DNA of 64,000 nt from Alloprevotella sp. oral taxon 473 str. F0040 (GTDB lineage: Bacteria; Bacteroidota; Bacteroidia; Bacteroidales; Bacteroidaceae), in NCBI RefSeq assembly GCF_000318095.2, contig NZ_KB290717.1:303910-367909 (forward strand), given 5' to 3'. The notes under the pieces are model-generated. The model was given only the letters and a program-made list of their open reading frames with translations, did not search any database and was not told where the DNA came from. Position numbers and translations under genes: made by a program. Of the stretch, positions 35,715-43,894 are shown piece by piece (positions within the stretch are counted from its first letter, which is position 1; each line of letters starts with the position of its first letter).

Positions 35715-37019
35715 ATGAGTGCTTTTTCTAAAAAGCTGTTCTTCCACAGGACGCTGCTGAGATCAGGATTTACTTCTATTCTTTGTCTCTTCGACCTAAG
35801 AAAGTGTTTACTAAATGCATTGTTTCTGCTTGCATGCGTAGCACCTCAGATTTCCTATGCTCAAAAGAGTGTAAAAGAAATTCGTGCGGCAATAAAAGCA
35901 AAGAAGTCGGCAGAAGCTTTGCGACTTATAGAAAAACAGAAAAATGGCACTCTAAGCTCCTGCAATGCTCGCATTTATTATTTAGGGGTTGAAGCCGCTA
36001 AACTTCTTTGTGAAAATGAAAATGAGCGCATCTATTTGAAACAAAAGCCAGACACAGCTGCTTTCTTCCAAAGTATACATACTATTTTCACGTATGCCTT
36101 ACTTACCGATAGTGCAGAGACTAGCGAACTAAAGAGTTCATCCAAACAGCCTTCGCATCGTCACGAGTTAAATCGCCTTCTTAATCGTCTTTATCCCAAT
36201 CTTTCTGTAGCTGTTCATTTTTTTGCTCGTAAAAGTGATTGGGACAAAGCAAGAAGGTTTGCGCGACAAGCCTTAGAAGCTCGTAATAGTGCAATCTTTT
36301 CTAATGAGCATCCTGCAAATATATCTCAGCAGCAATTAGTGTCTAATGCAGAACAATTCTTATATGCAAGCTTTGCTGCGGGGCAATACAAAGATGCAGA
36401 ACATTACGCAGAGCTTGCTCTTCAAGATTCAAGTAAGCGTTCTTCTATTCTTGAGACTCTTGCTCTTGTGAATGCCGCTAACAAGAACGCTAAAGGCTAT
36501 AGATTTTATTTACAATGCGGAGTGGATGAATATCCTCAGCATCTCTTCTTCTTCAAATCGCTTTCTGAAGACCTATTTGCACATAAAGACTATCAGGCCG
36601 TTGTGGAATTGTCTAATAGGCTTATAGATAAATATCCTTCTAATGGACTCTTTCCATTAACAGCGGCACAAGCTTATGATAATCTTAAACAACATGACCT
36701 AAGTATTCGAGCTTCGGAGCAAGCTTTGGCCTGTGATTCTACCTTGTTCCGTGCTCATCTTTATATTGGTCGAGCATATTGCCGAAAAGCTCGGGCTATT
36801 CAGCTCCCACTCAGCATCCGATCTACGGGATATAAGGAAGCTTTAGAACAACAGAAAGACTTTTATCTTAAAGCGCGACCACACCTTGAAGTCTATCGGT
36901 CTAGAGCTTCAAAGGATATTCAAGAATGGCAGCCACTTCTCTATGAAGTCTACCTTAAGCTCAATCTAGGGAAAGAGTTTGAAGCGATTTCTCAAATAGG
37001 CAATCCCCACAAATCATAA
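35715..37019 (+). CDS. exported TPR-like protein 2 (paralogue of 1)
   Basis: 434 aa from ATG 35715. A long positively charged N-region precedes a signal peptide core (LLNALFLLACVAPQISYAQ, predicted cut near residue 50). The helical repeats resemble TPR 1 in the segment after DTAAFFQSIHTIFTYA. Low identity suggests an old duplication. A third gene, an M3 peptidase, starts 3 nt later, so these two are co-transcribed. An upstream GTG start falls in the terminator hairpin and is discarded. No enzyme motif is seen. Confidence 0.65.
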   Translation: MSAFSKKLFFHRTLLRSGFTSILCLFDLRKCLLNALFLLACVAPQISYAQKSVKEIRAAIKAKKSAEALRLIEKQKNGTLSSCNARIYYLGVEAAKLLCENENERIYLKQKPDTAAFFQSIHTIFTYALLTDSAETSELKSSSKQPSHRHELNRLLNRLYPNLSVAVHFFARKSDWDKARRFARQALEARNSAIFSNEHPANISQQQLVSNAEQFLYASFAAGQYKDAEHYAELALQDSSKRSSILETLALVNAANKNAKGYRFYLQCGVDEYPQHLFFFKSLSEDLFAHKDYQAVVELSNRLIDKYPSNGLFPLTAAQAYDNLKQHDLSIRASEQALACDSTLFRAHLYIGRAYCRKARAIQLPLSIRSTGYKEALEQQKDFYLKARPHLEVYRSRASKDIQEWQPLLYEVYLKLNLGKEFEAISQIGNPHKS

Positions 37020-37022
37020 AAT

Positions 37023-39071
37023 ATGAATCTTCTTTTACAGCCTAATTGGCAAACTCCACATAATACATTTCCTTTTCCAGATATTTCTATCGCTGACATC
37101 GAGGTTGCGATTAAAGAAGGAATAAGAATAGAAGCAGAGGAAGTAGCTAATATAGCATCACAATCTACTCCACCTACCTTTGAAAATACGATTGTAGCCT
37201 TATCTGCAACTGGACAGATACTAGAAAAAGCTACAACTCTAATGTATAATCAGCTATCCGCTTGTACTAGTGAGGAACTAGAACAATTGGCAGAAAGAAT
37301 GTCTCCACTTCTAAGTGAGCACTCTTCTAACATCATGCTCAATGAAGCATTGTTTGCCCGCGTCAAAGCTGTTTACGACTTAGAACGCCTTGAACCGACA
37401 CTTCAGGAAGAGGACAAAATGCTTCTAGAGAAGACATTCGATGGATTCGAACGTTCAGGTGCAACCCTTGATTCACAGAAGAAAGAAAGATTCCGAGCCA
37501 TAAAAGCTGAACTATCAAAGACATCTTTAAAGTTCTCTCAGAATAATATCAAAGAGACCAATGCTTTCTATCTTCATTTGACAGACAAGTCACAACTAAA
37601 AGGGCTTCCTAAGAGTCAAGTTGATCAAGCAGAACTGGCTGCACAAGAGAAGAGCTTAGAAGGATGGGTGATAACCCTCCATGCACCTTCCTTTGTTCCT
37701 TTTATGCAATACTCTGAAGTGCGTGAGCTTCGCGAACAATTATATCGTGCATACATGACTAAATGCACAAAAGACAACGAATATAATAACTTCGATGTGT
37801 GTCGTAAGCTTGTAAATCTTCGCATGGAACTAGCACAGCTTTTCGGTTACCCCAATTATGCTACCTATGTGCTTAAGAATCGTATGGCAGAAACACCAGA
37901 TAAGGTCTATGAACTATTAGAGAATCTCAAAATATACTACTTCGAATCGGGAAAGCATGACGTGGCAGCTGTAGAAGCACTTGCCAAAGAACAAGAAGGA
38001 AAAGACTTTACACTTCAGCCCTGGGATTTTGCCCACTATTCTCATTTGCTTCAATTGAGAGATTATAATCTAGACGCAGAGATGTTGCGCCCTTACTTAG
38101 AGCTTTCTAACGTAACCTCTGGTGTATTTAATCTAGCTACAACTCTCTACGGCATTACCTTTGAAGAGAATAAAGACATCCCAGTTTATCATCCAGATGT
38201 AAAAGCTTATGACGTTCTTGACAATGATGGTGTATTCCTTGCAGTGCTATATACAGACTTCTTTCCTCGTACCTCAAAGCAAAGTGGTGCTTGGATGACT
38301 TCATACCAAGAGGAGTACATTGATGATAAAGGTGAGCATCGTCCGCATGTCAGTGTAACAATGAACTTCACTAAGCCAACTAAGAATACCCCTTCCCTCC
38401 TAACTTTTGATGAGCTAGAGACTTTTTTACATGAATTTGGGCATGCCTTACATGGCATCTTTGCCAAAACACGCTATAAAAGCTTAAGTGGCACGAATGT
38501 ATACTGGGATTTTGTTGAGCTTCCCTCACAATTTATGGAGAACTATGCTTTACGACCCGAGTTTCTACGCACTTTCGCAAAACACTATCAGACAGGTGAG
38601 GATATACCTCAAAATTTGATAGAGCGCATTCGCAAAGCTCATAACTTTAATGCCGCTTATGCCTGTATGCGTCAAGTTAGTTTTGGGCTTCTTGACATGG
38701 CATACTACACACGTACCAAACCATTAGAAGAGGATCTTCGAAGTTTTGAACATCAAGCATGGCAATCAGTTCAACTCTTACCAAGAATGGAAGAAGCATG
38801 TATGTCTGTTCAGTTTGGCCATATCATGAGTGGGGGCTATGCTGCAGGCTACTATAGTTATAAGTGGGCAGAAGTATTAGATGCAGATGCGTTTTCTGCT
38901 TTTATGGAGCGCGGTCTCTTCAGCAGAGAAGTAGCTAAGGATTTCCGAGAAAAGATTCTGTCTCGAGGAGGAACAGTACATCCGCAAAAACTTTATAATG
39001 ATTTTCGAGGCAGACCAGCCACAATTCAAGCTATGCTGAAAAGAGATGGTTTGCAACTCCCCGATCAGTAG
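37023..39071 (+). CDS. M3-family metallopeptidase (peptidyl-dipeptidase Dcp / oligopeptidase A type)
   Basis: 682 aa. The zinc site is HEFGH at 470-474 (H470, E471, H474), with a downstream ELPSQFMENY glutamate as third ligand, all M3 hallmarks. The N-terminal helical domain (about 1-180) and the LHAPSFVPFMQY segment fit Dcp. There is no signal peptide, so it is probably cytoplasmic and degrades peptides of roughly 5-20 residues. The 3-nt spacing to the TPR protein means shared transcription. Confidence 0.9.
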   Translation: MNLLLQPNWQTPHNTFPFPDISIADIEVAIKEGIRIEAEEVANIASQSTPPTFENTIVALSATGQILEKATTLMYNQLSACTSEELEQLAERMSPLLSEHSSNIMLNEALFARVKAVYDLERLEPTLQEEDKMLLEKTFDGFERSGATLDSQKKERFRAIKAELSKTSLKFSQNNIKETNAFYLHLTDKSQLKGLPKSQVDQAELAAQEKSLEGWVITLHAPSFVPFMQYSEVRELREQLYRAYMTKCTKDNEYNNFDVCRKLVNLRMELAQLFGYPNYATYVLKNRMAETPDKVYELLENLKIYYFESGKHDVAAVEALAKEQEGKDFTLQPWDFAHYSHLLQLRDYNLDAEMLRPYLELSNVTSGVFNLATTLYGITFEENKDIPVYHPDVKAYDVLDNDGVFLAVLYTDFFPRTSKQSGAWMTSYQEEYIDDKGEHRPHVSVTMNFTKPTKNTPSLLTFDELETFLHEFGHALHGIFAKTRYKSLSGTNVYWDFVELPSQFMENYALRPEFLRTFAKHYQTGEDIPQNLIERIRKAHNFNAAYACMRQVSFGLLDMAYYTRTKPLEEDLRSFEHQAWQSVQLLPRMEEACMSVQFGHIMSGGYAAGYYSYKWAEVLDADAFSAFMERGLFSREVAKDFREKILSRGGTVHPQKLYNDFRGRPATIQAMLKRDGLQLPDQ

Positions 39072-39174
39072 TTAATCATTATTCTTTCATTCAAGATAAA
39101 CGCCAAGGATAGTACTAGGATAAGGTACGATTTTCTGATAATGACTACGATAAATCCCAATGATATAGACAAGT

Positions 39175-39591
39175 ATGGACAAAAAAGATACTCTTGACCA
39201 TCGCTACCTCCGAATGGCTCTTATTTGGGCTGAGAATTCCTATTGTATTCGCAGACAAGTTGGTGCACTAATAGTAAAGGATAAGATGATTATCTCAGAC
39301 GGATTCAATGGTACACCTTCAGGATTCGAGAACATGTGCGAAGATAAGGATGGAAACACAATACCTTACGTGCTTCATGCAGAAGCTAATGCTATTACAA
39401 AAATTGCCCGTTCTGGTAATAATTCAGACGGGGCTACGTTGTATGTTACAGATGAGCCCTGTATTGAGTGTTCTAAATTGATCATTCAAGCAGGAATTCG
39501 TAGAGTTGTTTACGCTCGTGAATATCGTTTGCATGAGGGGCTCGACTTGCTCAAGCGTGCAAACGTGGAGGTTGTTCATCTTCCGCTATAA
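39175..39591 (+). CDS. dCMP deaminase (ComEB-type cytidine/deoxycytidylate deaminase)
   Basis: 138 aa zinc deaminase. HAEAN with H68 and catalytic E70, and PCIEC with C96 and C99, form the zinc site. The N-terminal LDHRYLRMALIWAENSYCIR and the GVLIVKD-like GALIVKDKMI segment match the deoxycytidylate deaminase group, which converts dCMP to dUMP for dTMP synthesis. The strand GATLYVTDEPCIECSKLIIQ is canonical. It stands alone, 103 nt after the M3 peptidase gene. Confidence 0.9.
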   Translation: MDKKDTLDHRYLRMALIWAENSYCIRRQVGALIVKDKMIISDGFNGTPSGFENMCEDKDGNTIPYVLHAEANAITKIARSGNNSDGATLYVTDEPCIECSKLIIQAGIRRVVYAREYRLHEGLDLLKRANVEVVHLPL

Positions 39592-39717
39592 CAACAACTC
39601 ACTTCCACGCACTTTCATTAGAGTGTTATGAGTGGATTGTAAGCAGAAACATGTATTTCGCTCTTACTCCCCTATCCTCTTCTTTAGAATGTATTATACA
39701 ATCTCTGGAGGTTCTAT

Positions 39718-39760
39718 AAAGTCCGTGTCAAAAGTAAATTCTTTTGACACGGACTTTTTT
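39718..39760. terminator. bidirectional terminator between dCMP deaminase and the DUF4923-like gene
   Basis: AAAGTCCGTGTCAAAAG (39718-39734) pairs perfectly over 17 bp with 39741-39757 across a 6-nt loop. A T-run follows on the plus strand and an A-run precedes the stem. It serves two convergent genes. Confidence 0.85.
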
Positions 39761-39794
39761 CTATTTTGCAGTAAATACCAAGCGTTTTATCTTC

Positions 39795-40430
39795 TTACTT
39801 CTTTAGCTTAAAACCAAGGAGTGCGCCTTTATACTGCTTCAATATGCTAGTAACAGTGGCAGCTTGTTCTGAGGATTTTGATGCACTTCCTATCAACGTT
39901 TGCAACAAAGGAAGTAGCTTATCTGCATGAACAGCCAACTGCAACTGGTTGCTTTGCAATTTAGCATTGACTGGCACAGTAACAACTTCTTGTGGAGCAA
40001 CTAAAGTAAGCGTTGCCCCATTTAACTTGTAAGTACCACTGATGGTTCTTTCCTTTAATACTGCGGAATAACCACCATTGGCATTAAAAGTTATCGTCAA
40101 AGAACCTGATTTGATTCCATACTTCGATAAATAACTCGCAGCATTCTTTTCAATTTTTTCTGTCAATCCTGTTGCCCCAACTTGGCTTACTAGGTTATTA
40201 CTCTCAAAAACTAATGCAGGTTGTTGATAGGTCCAGGTGCCGACTAGTTGTTTAGCTGTAACAGATTGTGTACCAATGAATGCCGCTTGTACATTGTCCT
40301 TGGCGCTACCCACAGCTTTTGAGGCTGCATTCTTTGCTCTATTTACAATAGATCCCAGTGATTGAGCATGAAGCACTTGCATTCCCATAAAGAAACAAGT
40401 CAGCAACATCATTTTTTTCAACATATACAC
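39795..40430 (-). CDS. exported DUF4923-like protein
   Basis: 211 aa with signal peptide (MMLLTCFFMGMQVLHAQ, cut near 22). After a basic spacer comes a lipocalin-like core (LVGTWTYQQPALVFESNN, then alternating strands NANGGYSAVLKERTISGTYKLN). It matches the Bacteroidales DUF4923 family from memory; function unknown. An in-frame ATG at 40424 gives two fewer residues. Third gene of the 42722-39795 operon, 28 nt after the M6-like protease. Confidence 0.7.
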   Translation of the reverse strand: MYMLKKMMLLTCFFMGMQVLHAQSLGSIVNRAKNAASKAVGSAKDNVQAAFIGTQSVTAKQLVGTWTYQQPALVFESNNLVSQVGATGLTEKIEKNAASYLSKYGIKSGSLTITFNANGGYSAVLKERTISGTYKLNGATLTLVAPQEVVTVPVNAKLQSNQLQLAVHADKLLPLLQTLIGSASKSSEQAATVTSILKQYKGALLGFKLKK

Positions 40431-40458
40431 TATAGAATGATCCTTTAAAAGAGAAATA

Positions 40459-42123
40459 TTAGTGATGATAAAAGATTACTTTTTGCCCTTGGTGTAAGTA
40501 GATGTGTCCTTCCTTTGGGTTTTCTTGGACTTTTCCTTGGAGATTATAGTAGCGATCATCAAAAGAGTTCAACGATGTTTGCACATTCCGGTGGATAATG
40601 CTAACTAATGTTTGATCGTTCAGAGCAAAACCAATATTTAATGTTGGCACCTTGATAGTTATTCCATATAAAGCTCGATTATCGTTTCCTGTTCTCCAAA
40701 CAATAGCAGGAGAAGTTGTTGCTGTCCAAGATGTAACATTCTTGAAGCCTGGGAAAAAGTCTCCAGCAAAATCGTTTTTGGATCCTTCATTATGCGTTTG
40801 TCTTTTACCATCTGCTGGAACTATTTCATAGCGCTGTTGCTTTGCTTCTACATTTACGCGATTACTAACCCAAGAATAAGCGTCGTAGTCAACGTGGTAG
40901 ACCAACATTCCCACACCTAAATTCTTGGGAAACCAAGTACTAGGCTGTCTATTCTCAAGAATAAAAAACTCCCTAGGATTCTGTGAATTACGAAAAATAA
41001 AGGCTTGGGATTCGTTCTCAGAGTTAGGCTCTGATACTTTGCTATGGAGGGGTAACAATTGATAATAACCTGTCCTATCCTTTTCCAAGTCGGCTAATCG
41101 AAGCCAGCCTAGACAACTGCGCTGATAAGCAGACAAGCCCATAGGTCGCTCACCCATCGTTGTCACATATTGACCATAATCCATAAGATCAAGGTAGTCT
41201 GGGGTTTCAAGATAGTTGTTTTGAGTGTCATATACATCTGGTAGTCCAAGCGCATGGCAGATTTCGTGACATTTCACTCCAGGACCTTCCAATTCTGCAT
41301 AATCTACAATTGGATTCTTCTGAGCATCGCGAAGAAGCTTGCCATTTTCTGATTTATAATGATTGATGAGCTCTCCAACCACCAAATAACTTTGAAAACT
41401 ATGACCATCAATATTGTACGGAGATTCTTTAAACGCCGACCAAAGATAATCTTCACTACCCGACTCTAACGCACTATTCTCACTTGCTCCAGCAAAATAT
41501 AGAATCACGAGAGGGATATTTTGTTGTGTTGTTTTAAAAGTTTCAAATGAAACGCCCAATTGCATAGCTTGCTGCACAGCAGAATGGTAGAATTCATCAA
41601 TATTAACGTGTGCACTATTTCCTGAATTATTCCCATAATAAGCACGAGGCTTAGGGAGTTTAACTTTACCTACAACATTGAATTTAGGAGAAAAAAGTCC
41701 ATAACTTTGGTCTACAAAATAGTCTCTTACACTTCCTCCCCATCCCTTGGCACTATTGAACCCTTTTTCATTGAAATAGCGATTCACTAAATCAGGAGTC
41801 GTGGTCGATTGAAACGCTACATCATCAAACTCCACCATCACAACAGGAATAATAGGTTCTCCAATACTGGGAACAATTCCTGCAGCACTTTCTCCATATT
41901 TACCAATACCATCTGGATTAACAGTATGAAAGGCACGTGTTGCTATCTGCTGAGAAGAAGAAGGAAAGCAGGTTTTTCCTGAAAAAACCTCACTAGACCG
42001 ATGATTATAAGGAAGCATCACAGGTTCTCCTGCGGTGTTTTTCGTAAGAATATGGCGCACAGGTCGAGCACCGAAGGATACAGCCCATAGTAATGATGAG
42101 AGGATGAAAAGTATATAACGCAT
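40459..42123 (-). CDS. M6-like secreted zinc metalloprotease
   Basis: 554 aa with signal peptide (MRYILFILSSLLWAVSFGA). The metal site is CHEICHALGLPDVYD: H286, E287, H290, with a downstream aspartate, the M6/immune-inhibitor-A-type HExxHxxGxxD. Substrate-proximal elements (MDYGQYVTTMGERPMGLSAYQRSCLGWL) fit the family. The C-terminus ends with YYNLQGKVQENPKEGHIYL, a short strand-rich tail of the kind seen on exported Prevotella-type proteins; it may act in sorting or anchoring. No T9SS C-terminal domain is evident. The middle gene of a three-gene operon. Confidence 0.82.
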   Translation of the reverse strand: MRYILFILSSLLWAVSFGARPVRHILTKNTAGEPVMLPYNHRSSEVFSGKTCFPSSSQQIATRAFHTVNPDGIGKYGESAAGIVPSIGEPIIPVVMVEFDDVAFQSTTTPDLVNRYFNEKGFNSAKGWGGSVRDYFVDQSYGLFSPKFNVVGKVKLPKPRAYYGNNSGNSAHVNIDEFYHSAVQQAMQLGVSFETFKTTQQNIPLVILYFAGASENSALESGSEDYLWSAFKESPYNIDGHSFQSYLVVGELINHYKSENGKLLRDAQKNPIVDYAELEGPGVKCHEICHALGLPDVYDTQNNYLETPDYLDLMDYGQYVTTMGERPMGLSAYQRSCLGWLRLADLEKDRTGYYQLLPLHSKVSEPNSENESQAFIFRNSQNPREFFILENRQPSTWFPKNLGVGMLVYHVDYDAYSWVSNRVNVEAKQQRYEIVPADGKRQTHNEGSKNDFAGDFFPGFKNVTSWTATTSPAIVWRTGNDNRALYGITIKVPTLNIGFALNDQTLVSIIHRNVQTSLNSFDDRYYNLQGKVQENPKEGHIYLHQGQKVIFYHH

Positions 42124-42128
42124 AGATA

Positions 42129-42722
42129 TTATTTCTTCTTAGTTGAAAAAACGAGTCGGAAGTATACACCAAGCATAAGCAGTAAATACATTCCAACAAA
42201 AGAGAACAGAGCTTGCACTATATATACCCAAATAGGAACGAAAGCATCGTCAAGCATCAAACTAGAATTGGCTGTTTGAAACAATCCCAGTGCAACAACA
42301 ATTTGAGGAAGAGCCAATATGGTTATCGCAATTAAGGAAATCGTTAGCGCGATTGTGATTCTAGAAAGACGTTGTTCAGCCGATATTTCTGGATAATGTC
42401 GTCCTTTGAGCTGTAAAAGATGTACAACCTTTAAGGCTTCACGATGAGATTTAATCAATCCTATGAGAAAAACAATAATACCAAGTCCCAGAATGGAAAT
42501 ACCCACAAAATCAATTAACATAATCTCCCAAAGTAATTCTCGAGGAAGCCCTTGCTGTTCTAACACCCACCAAGGCACACCCATTTCAAAAGCAGCATGG
42601 CAGAAGCCAAAAATCGCTGCAGCTGCTCCTAAAGCCGTAAAGAAAAAAGACAAAAGCATTGGGCGTGCATTCCGATTTGGGTAATGCATAAGTAAGAGTA
42701 GAGCTTGTTTATATGTCATCAT
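42129..42722 (-). CDS. four-helix membrane protein
   Basis: 197 aa from ATG 42722 (42719 also possible). The frame opens further upstream but that part overlaps the divergent oxidoreductase and its promoter. Four hydrophobic segments are visible: FFFTALGAAAAIFGFCHAAF, IDFVGISILGLGIIVFLIGL, ITIALTISLIAITILALPQIV and VYIVQALFSFVGMYLLLMLG. No domain name fits. First gene of the operon with the metalloprotease (5-nt gap), so it may help export or anchor it; this is inference. Confidence 0.6.
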   Translation of the reverse strand: MMTYKQALLLLMHYPNRNARPMLLSFFFTALGAAAAIFGFCHAAFEMGVPWWVLEQQGLPRELLWEIMLIDFVGISILGLGIIVFLIGLIKSHREALKVVHLLQLKGRHYPEISAEQRLSRITIALTISLIAITILALPQIVVALGLFQTANSSLMLDDAFVPIWVYIVQALFSFVGMYLLLMLGVYFRLVFSTKKK

Positions 42723-42745
42723 AATGAAAAAGCTATTATTTACAA

Positions 42746-42754
42746 GCGAAGGTA
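42746..42754 (-). promoter_or_regulatory. variant -7 element for the membrane/metalloprotease operon
   Basis: Minus strand reads TACCTTCGC, one base off TAnnTTTGC, 24 nt upstream of the 42722 start. Faces the oxidoreductase promoter. Confidence 0.4.
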
Positions 42755-42767
42755 CGACAATTTTGTG

Positions 42768-42776
42768 TAACTTTGC
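42768..42776 (+). promoter_or_regulatory. -7 promoter element for the Gfo/Idh/MocA gene
   Basis: TAACTTTGC ends 5 nt before the ATG at 42781, so the transcript should be leaderless or nearly so. The longer ORF start at 42724 lies upstream of the promoter and is rejected. Confidence 0.65.
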
Positions 42777-42780
42777 TCCT

Positions 42781-43770
42781 ATGGAACACCAAAAAACGAT
42801 TAGATGGGGCTTTATTGGTTGCGGTGAAGCCACAGAAAAGAAGATGCTGCCCGCCTTTTCAGAACTTCCTAATGCAAAGGTGGTAGCAGTCATGAGTCGA
42901 CGTGCTGAGCGTGCTTCGGCTTTTGCAGAACGACATGATATACCACATTGGTACACTGACGCACAAAATCTGGTGACTGACCCCAATGTAGATGCCATCT
43001 ATATCGCCACTCCTCCTTCCACGCACGCTACTTTTGCCATTATGGCATTGAATGCTCAGAAGGCTGTTTATGTTGAGAAACCACTTGCTACACATTATGC
43101 CGACTGCCTACGTATAAACCGCGTAGCTGCATCTCAACATACTCCTTGCTTTGTGGCATACTATCGACGGTACTTGCCCTACTTTCAGCGTGTAAAAGCA
43201 TTAATCGAAGAGGGAGCTATCGGAAAAGTTCTATCTGCTCAAATTAGATTTTCTGTACCGCCTAGAGACTTGGATTATAACTCAAGAAATCTCCCTTGGA
43301 GACTGCAACCAGATATAGCTGGAGGAGGATATTTCTATGATTTAGCACCACATCAACTAGATTACCTTCAGCAGCTTTTTGGCCCAATAGTTGAAGTGCA
43401 AGGTTATAAAGCCAATCTCCGTCAGCTCTATAGTACAGAAGATTCGGTAAGTGCAGCGTTCCGTTTTGCTAATGGCATCCCAGCTTCTGGAACTTGGTGT
43501 TTCGTTGCTCATGAAAGCGCAAAGGAAGATCGTATTCTTCTTATTGGCGATAAGGGGCAATTGTCATTCTCTGTGTTTACTTACCTTCCGATCCATCTTC
43601 AGAATGAAGCGGGAGAACAGCACATTGTTGTAGAGAATCCTCAACATGTACAAGTGCCTTTGCTCAAGAATATCATGGATCATCTCAACGGCTCTGGCAT
43701 CTGCACCTGTGACTCCGTAAGTGCAACGCCAACCAACTGGGCTATAGACCGAATATTAGGGAAATTCTAG
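42781..43770 (+). CDS. Gfo/Idh/MocA-family NAD(P)-dependent oxidoreductase
   Basis: 329 aa. An N-terminal Rossmann fold (WGFIGCGEATEKKM, residues 9-22) binds NAD(P); a second GFO-like domain follows. The catalytic-lysine motif EKPLAT is near residue 100, and the substrate-side motif GGGYFYDLAPHQLDYL lies near 180-195. It likely oxidises or reduces a sugar or cyclic polyol, but substrate is unknown. Cytoplasmic: no signal peptide. The gene is alone and divergent from the metalloprotease operon. Confidence 0.85.
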   Translation: MEHQKTIRWGFIGCGEATEKKMLPAFSELPNAKVVAVMSRRAERASAFAERHDIPHWYTDAQNLVTDPNVDAIYIATPPSTHATFAIMALNAQKAVYVEKPLATHYADCLRINRVAASQHTPCFVAYYRRYLPYFQRVKALIEEGAIGKVLSAQIRFSVPPRDLDYNSRNLPWRLQPDIAGGGYFYDLAPHQLDYLQQLFGPIVEVQGYKANLRQLYSTEDSVSAAFRFANGIPASGTWCFVAHESAKEDRILLIGDKGQLSFSVFTYLPIHLQNEAGEQHIVVENPQHVQVPLLKNIMDHLNGSGICTCDSVSATPTNWAIDRILGKF

Positions 43771-43844
43771 CAAAAAGTAGATAATCAAGCCTTAGAATAC
43801 GTAGTTTCAGGCCAACCACTATCAAAGAATCACTCAAAAATTGC

Positions 43845-43853
43845 TATCTTTGC
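43845..43853 (+). promoter_or_regulatory. -7 promoter element for valS
   Basis: TATCTTTGC, 41 nt before the ATG at 43895. A TTG at 43841 is upstream of it and is rejected as start. Confidence 0.6.
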
Positions 43854-43894
43854 AGCCAGTAATTGCAATCGCAAACGAAATTTTATCTCTATAT

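Noticed and set aside
42723..42998. Long N-terminal extension of the 42129-42722 membrane protein
   Set aside because: It would overlap the divergent oxidoreductase and both promoters and shows no membrane or signal features.
43841..43894. TTG start for valS
   Set aside because: It lies ahead of the -7 element at 43845. [20 protein letters not shown] from 43895 is the normal ValRS N-terminus.
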